A DNA stretch of 64,000 bases from Mugil cephalus (lineage: Eukaryota > Chordata > Actinopteri > Mugiliformes > Mugilidae), in NCBI RefSeq assembly GCF_022458985.1, contig NC_061781.1, positions 12,675,501 through 12,739,500 on the forward strand. Direction: 5' to 3'. Under the pieces are notes generated by a model. The model made no database searches and had not been told where the DNA came from. It saw only the letters and a list, made by a program, of their open reading frames with translations. Below are positions 62,701 through 64,000 of the stretch, one piece after another; positions within the stretch are counted from its first letter, which is position 1, and the number at the start of each line of letters is the position of its first letter. A program made the position numbers and the translations under genes.

Positions 62701-64000
62701 CAGGAAACAATACAAGAGGGTTTTGTCCAGTGTCGTCACCATCCAGAAGAACTACCGCGCTCACTTTTGGAGACGTGTCTTCCTCCGCCTCCGCTTTGCC
62801 ACCGTCATCCTGCAGAAACATCGCAGAGGCCAGCAGGCCCGATCCCTCTATCGCCAGCTCAAGGAGGAGAAGCAGAAGCGAGAGGAGGAGGAGAGGAGGA
62901 GGATAGAGCAGGAAGAGGAGAGGAGGCGGGTAGAAGAGGAGAGGAAGAGGATGGAGGAGATGAGGCAGGAGGAGGAGGAGAGGAGGAGGAGGGAGGAGGA
63001 GGAGAAACGGAGGCTAATGGACGAGGAGCTGAAGAAGAAGGCGAAGGAGGAGGAGGAGGAGGTCATGAGGAGAGAGGAGCGGAGACTGATTGAGGAGAAA
63101 GAGGAAGAGCAATTGGCAGCAAAAGGGGACAAGACAAGGTATGCTGTGTTTAATCTGCTTTTTATTAATGTCAGATGACTTGGATCGTTTCTCTAAATGC
63201 TCTACATATCTTGACTCACGCATTAATATTTTGTCTCTAGGAACTCGTTGGTGAACGGTGCTTGCCAAAAGGTAATTGTCCAAGAAAGTCACCGAGCTGT
63301 AAAATCTGAGCTGTGAATTCAGCCTCTTGAAGCTCTTCATTTTCCTCTTTACTTCAACAGAAGGAGCTGTCACAGACTCTGTCTCACAGCCAGACCTCTG
63401 AGGAGGAGAGCCGTCAGATGGAGGAGATCCTGCGACTCGAGAGGGAGATAGAGCGTCTGCAGAAGCAGCAGGAAGACGGCGTGTCCCTCCTCGGGGACGT
63501 CTCCCGCGAGGAGCTGCGGCAGATGAGGGATGCGGAGATCTACCGACTGGAGAAAGAGGCTTCCCGTGTGGCTACCGAGTTCCTGGAGCTGCTGGACTTT
63601 GGCGGTTTGGAGCCATCGCTCTCAAGCGAGGAGAACCTACACGACCCAACTGAATCGACTGCTCCGCTGGCTGAGGAGGAGGTAGATGAGGGTTTCCACG
63701 CAGAAGACGAGTGCATTCCTTTGCCTGACTTCCCTGCTCCAGCTGTGGTCCCTCTTGACAAGGAAGTATTTCAAAGTATCCCCCCTCCTCCACCTGCCTT
63801 TGCTGAAGGACTACTGGTCGGCCCTCCTTCAACGTCCTCGCCTGCACCGGGAAAATTCACGGCAGTTACTCCCAATGGACTGAGTCATGAACCCGCTCTC
63901 ACAGACTCCCAAACCCCGCACCCTCCTCCTACCCCTGTAGTCACTAATGGAGACATGCACCCATGTCAGCGGGCCAGCAGGGGATCAGGCTTTGAGCCTG
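22195..64000 (+). CDS. myo10: Unconventional myosin-X, 5' part of gene (myo10 family)
   Basis: Actin motor that walks to filopodial tips. Exons: 22195-22215, 35647-35745, 43529-43687, 44437-44624, 44844-44978, 45326-45450, 45566-45579, 45714-45798, 46163-46269, 46561-46690, 47551-47669, 49558-49704, 50837-50937, 51294-51360, 52000-52092, 53476-53544, 55273-55355, 55447-55555, 56335-56415, 58158-58282, 58410-58524, 61191-61297, 62704-63138, 63241-63271, 63361 onward. All phases join, giving 1128 residues so far. Motor 1-735: P-loop GESGAGKT (157-164), switch I NNSSRFG (216-222), switch [11 protein letters not shown] (435-443), relay and actin-binding segments (RCIKPN). Then three IQ motifs, an E/R/K single alpha-helix, a coiled coil and an acidic/proline-rich linker. 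Human MYO10 aligns closely throughout the head. PH, MyTH4 and FERM domains must lie beyond the edge. Teleosts have several myo10 paralogues (myo10, myo10l1, myo10l3); which one this is I cannot settle. Confidence 0.95.
26413..26437. repeat. (AAT)n microsatellite in myo10 intron 1
   Basis: Eight AAT/ATA units. Confidence 0.9.
26935..27165. repeat. Teleost dispersed repeat of the TAGCTTAGCTTAGCA type
   Basis: The start (GAATGTTAGCTTAGCTTAGC then ACAAAGACTGAACACATGGG), the middle (GGCTCTTTCCAGAGGTA) and the later CACCAGCGCCCCTTAAGCTCA match a non-coding repeat I recognise from many percomorph genomes. Class (SINE or non-autonomous DNA element) not resolved. Confidence 0.55.
31319..31600. repeat. 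Teleost dispersed repeat ending in GTCCAGGGTGTACCCCGCCT motif
   Basis: The order TGTATGTTCTCCCTGTGTCTGCGTGGG, then GGCTTCCTTCCACCGTCC, TTAGGCTAATTGAATATTCTAAATTG, ACTGGTGACCTGTCCAGGG, and CAGCTGGGATAGGCACC reproduces a very abundant fish interspersed repeat. The copy is diverged but nearly full length. It is a non-coding retroposon-type repeat; the family name needs a repeat library. Confidence 0.65.
35746..43528 (+). other. Intron 2 of the myosin-X gene (7.8 kb)
   Basis: Bounded by donor GTAAGC and acceptor TTCTTGCAG. It contains a GA-rich simple repeat (36237-36280) and several T or A runs. I see no exon or recognisable element in it. Confidence 0.7.
36237..36280. repeat. GA-rich simple repeat
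   Basis: Imperfect (GA)n / GAGAA tract on the plus strand in myo10 intron 2. Confidence 0.8.
44437..45798 (+). other. myo10: Myosin-X exons carrying P-loop and switch I
   Basis: Five exons encode residues 94-275 of the motor. The P-loop spans the exon 4/5 junction (codon S156 is split, then GESGAGKT). Switch I (NNSSRFGKF) is in exon 6. Exon 7 is a 14-base microexon (45566-45579) encoding the end of DYLLEK. Exon 8 continues [20 protein letters not shown], the standard myosin block after switch I. Confidence 0.95.
46691..47550 (+). other. Myosin-X intron 10, ending in a (TG)12 tract
   Basis: 860 bases. The last 30 bases are (TG)12 followed by TTTCAG, so the usual pyrimidine tract before exon 11 is replaced by a GU repeat in RNA. 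Nothing else recognised. Confidence 0.85.
47521..47544 (+). repeat. (TG)12 microsatellite at a splice acceptor
   Basis: Twelve uninterrupted TG units ending six bases before the first base of myo10 exon 11 (119 bases, not a multiple of three). Confidence 0.95.
47670..49557 (+). other. Myosin-X intron 11
   Basis: 1.9 kb. A (CA)n-A(24) tract lies right after the donor (about 47702-47734). Open frames such as 48188-48544 are not supported by splice sites or similarity. Nothing else seen. Confidence 0.6.
49705..50836 (+). other. Myosin-X intron 12
   Basis: 1.1 kb between the switch II exon and the exon encoding the start of the lower 50 kDa region. No recognisable feature. Confidence 0.6.
52735..53030 (+). 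mobile_element. Tc1-like DNA transposon remnant in myosin-X intron 15
   Basis: The block CCCCAATCTGATCAAGTATCTGTGGGATGA encodes a decayed form of the Tc1 transposase motif DLNPIEHLWD (here [10 protein letters not shown]). It is followed by the characteristic 3' end with CACAATATTAGGACGGTGGT and CATAATGTTATGCCTGATCA ending in GTGTA. Only the last part of the transposase and one terminal region remain, so the copy is inactive. Confidence 0.75.
53416..53447. repeat. A-rich tract next to myo10 exon 16
   Basis: Two A runs (about 17 and 9 bases) just before the acceptor of exon 16. Confidence 0.8.
53831..53873. repeat. (GGA)n microsatellite
   Basis: Imperfect G-rich GGA/GAG repeat in myo10 intron 16. 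Confidence 0.9.
54049..54075. repeat. (CCCT)n microsatellite
   Basis: About six CCCT units in myo10 intron 16. Confidence 0.9.
56416..58157 (+). other. Myosin-X intron 19
   Basis: 1.7 kb. The frame at 56807-57271 has no recognisable domain. No repeat or RNA gene recognised. Confidence 0.6.
58525..61190 (+). other. Myosin-X intron 21
   Basis: 2.7 kb between the last motor exon and the first IQ exon. The last 500 bases (from about 60690) are GC-richer and look like a promoter with a 5' leader, described separately. The 192-codon frame at 59951-60529 lacks any recognised motif. Confidence 0.6.
60690..61190 (+). promoter_or_regulatory. Candidate internal promoter for a motorless myosin-X transcript
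   Basis: A C/T-rich block (60730-60800, repeated CCCTCCC) gives way to CpG-bearing leader-like sequence (60800-60880) with an initiator-like TCAGTTG at 60807. One 34-codon upstream ORF (ATG 60872, stop 60974-60976) follows. After it no ATG occurs until the in-frame ATG at 61260 in exon 22, which would start a product at M748, just at the first IQ motif. Mammalian Myo10 is known to have a headless isoform from an alternative start; this placement is inference only. Confidence 0.35.
61191..63138 (+). other. myo10: Myosin-X neck and single alpha-helix exons
   Basis: Exon 22 (61191-61297) encodes the end of the motor/lever junction and the first IQ motif. Exon 23 (62704-63138) encodes the rest of IQ1, then IQ2 ([14 protein letters not shown]) and IQ3 ([13 protein letters not shown]), which bind calmodulin-like light chains. 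Residues about 812-900 are almost only E, R, K and Q, the stable single alpha-helix that extends the Myo10 lever. The DNA for it is a strong purine strand of GAG/AGG codons (62860-63110). Confidence 0.92.
61298..62703 (+). other. Myosin-X intron 22
   Basis: 1.4 kb separating the IQ1 halves. No recognisable feature. Confidence 0.6.
63241..64000 (+). other. myo10: Myosin-X coiled-coil and linker exons, cut by the window edge
   Basis: A 31-base exon 24 (63241-63271) joins to exon 25 (63361 onward, open to the edge). Exon 25 encodes the antiparallel coiled-coil segment ([14 protein letters not shown]...FLELLDF, matching the human Myo10 dimerisation region) followed by an acidic EEVDEGF block shared with human and then a proline-rich stretch ([15 protein letters not shown]) that is unlike the human PEST region as I remember it. 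Confidence 0.9.

Noticed and set aside
62848..63132. Serine-rich minus-strand frame in exon 23
   Set aside because: Reverse complement of the GAG/AGG tract; an artefact of composition.

Overview
The window is nuclear DNA from a ray-finned fish, most likely a percomorph teleost. It has spliced vertebrate genes with GT-AG (twice GC-AG) introns, a base composition with abundant AT, AC and AAT microsatellites, and fragments of interspersed repeats of the kind seen across teleost genomes. No prokaryotic, organellar or CRISPR-type signal is visible.

Four protein genes can be reconstructed. (1) nanos3-like, minus strand, one exon, about 846-1334: a germ-line translational repressor with two CCHC zinc fingers. 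(2) ankzf1, plus strand, coding 3243-7092 in 15 coding exons plus a likely non-coding first exon near 2817-2895: the Vms1/ANKZF1 peptidyl-tRNA hydrolase of ribosome quality control, with its catalytic glutamine intact. (3) glb1l, minus strand, coding 7591-11854 in 16 exons: a lysosomal/secreted GH35 beta-galactosidase-like protein of 633 residues. ankzf1 and glb1l are tail to tail and their 3' ends probably overlap. (4) An unconventional myosin-X gene (myo10 family), plus strand, start codon at 22195 and running off the right edge. Twenty-five coding exons cover the whole motor, three IQ motifs, the single alpha-helix, the coiled coil and the start of a proline-rich/PEST-like linker; the PH, MyTH4 and FERM parts lie outside.

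The 10 kb between glb1l and myo10 (about 11.9-21.8 kb) and the first two introns of myo10 (13.4 and 7.8 kb) hold no gene that I can support. They contain microsatellites and decayed repeats: a short terminal-inverted-repeat element at 12516-12663, an L2-like reverse-transcriptase scrap near 14.5-14.7 kb, and other teleost repeats in myo10 intron 1. A Tc1-like transposase remnant lies in myo10 intron 15.

The genes do not form a pathway; their association is positional. I found no clear previously undescribed system. The best leads are regulatory: a promoter-like block directly before the first IQ exon of myo10 that could start a motorless (headless) isoform, a (TG)12 tract against a myo10 splice acceptor, an in-frame stop-free intron in ankzf1, upstream ORFs in front of ankzf1 and myo10, and a nanos TATA box lying inside the longest open frame, which sets the start codon.
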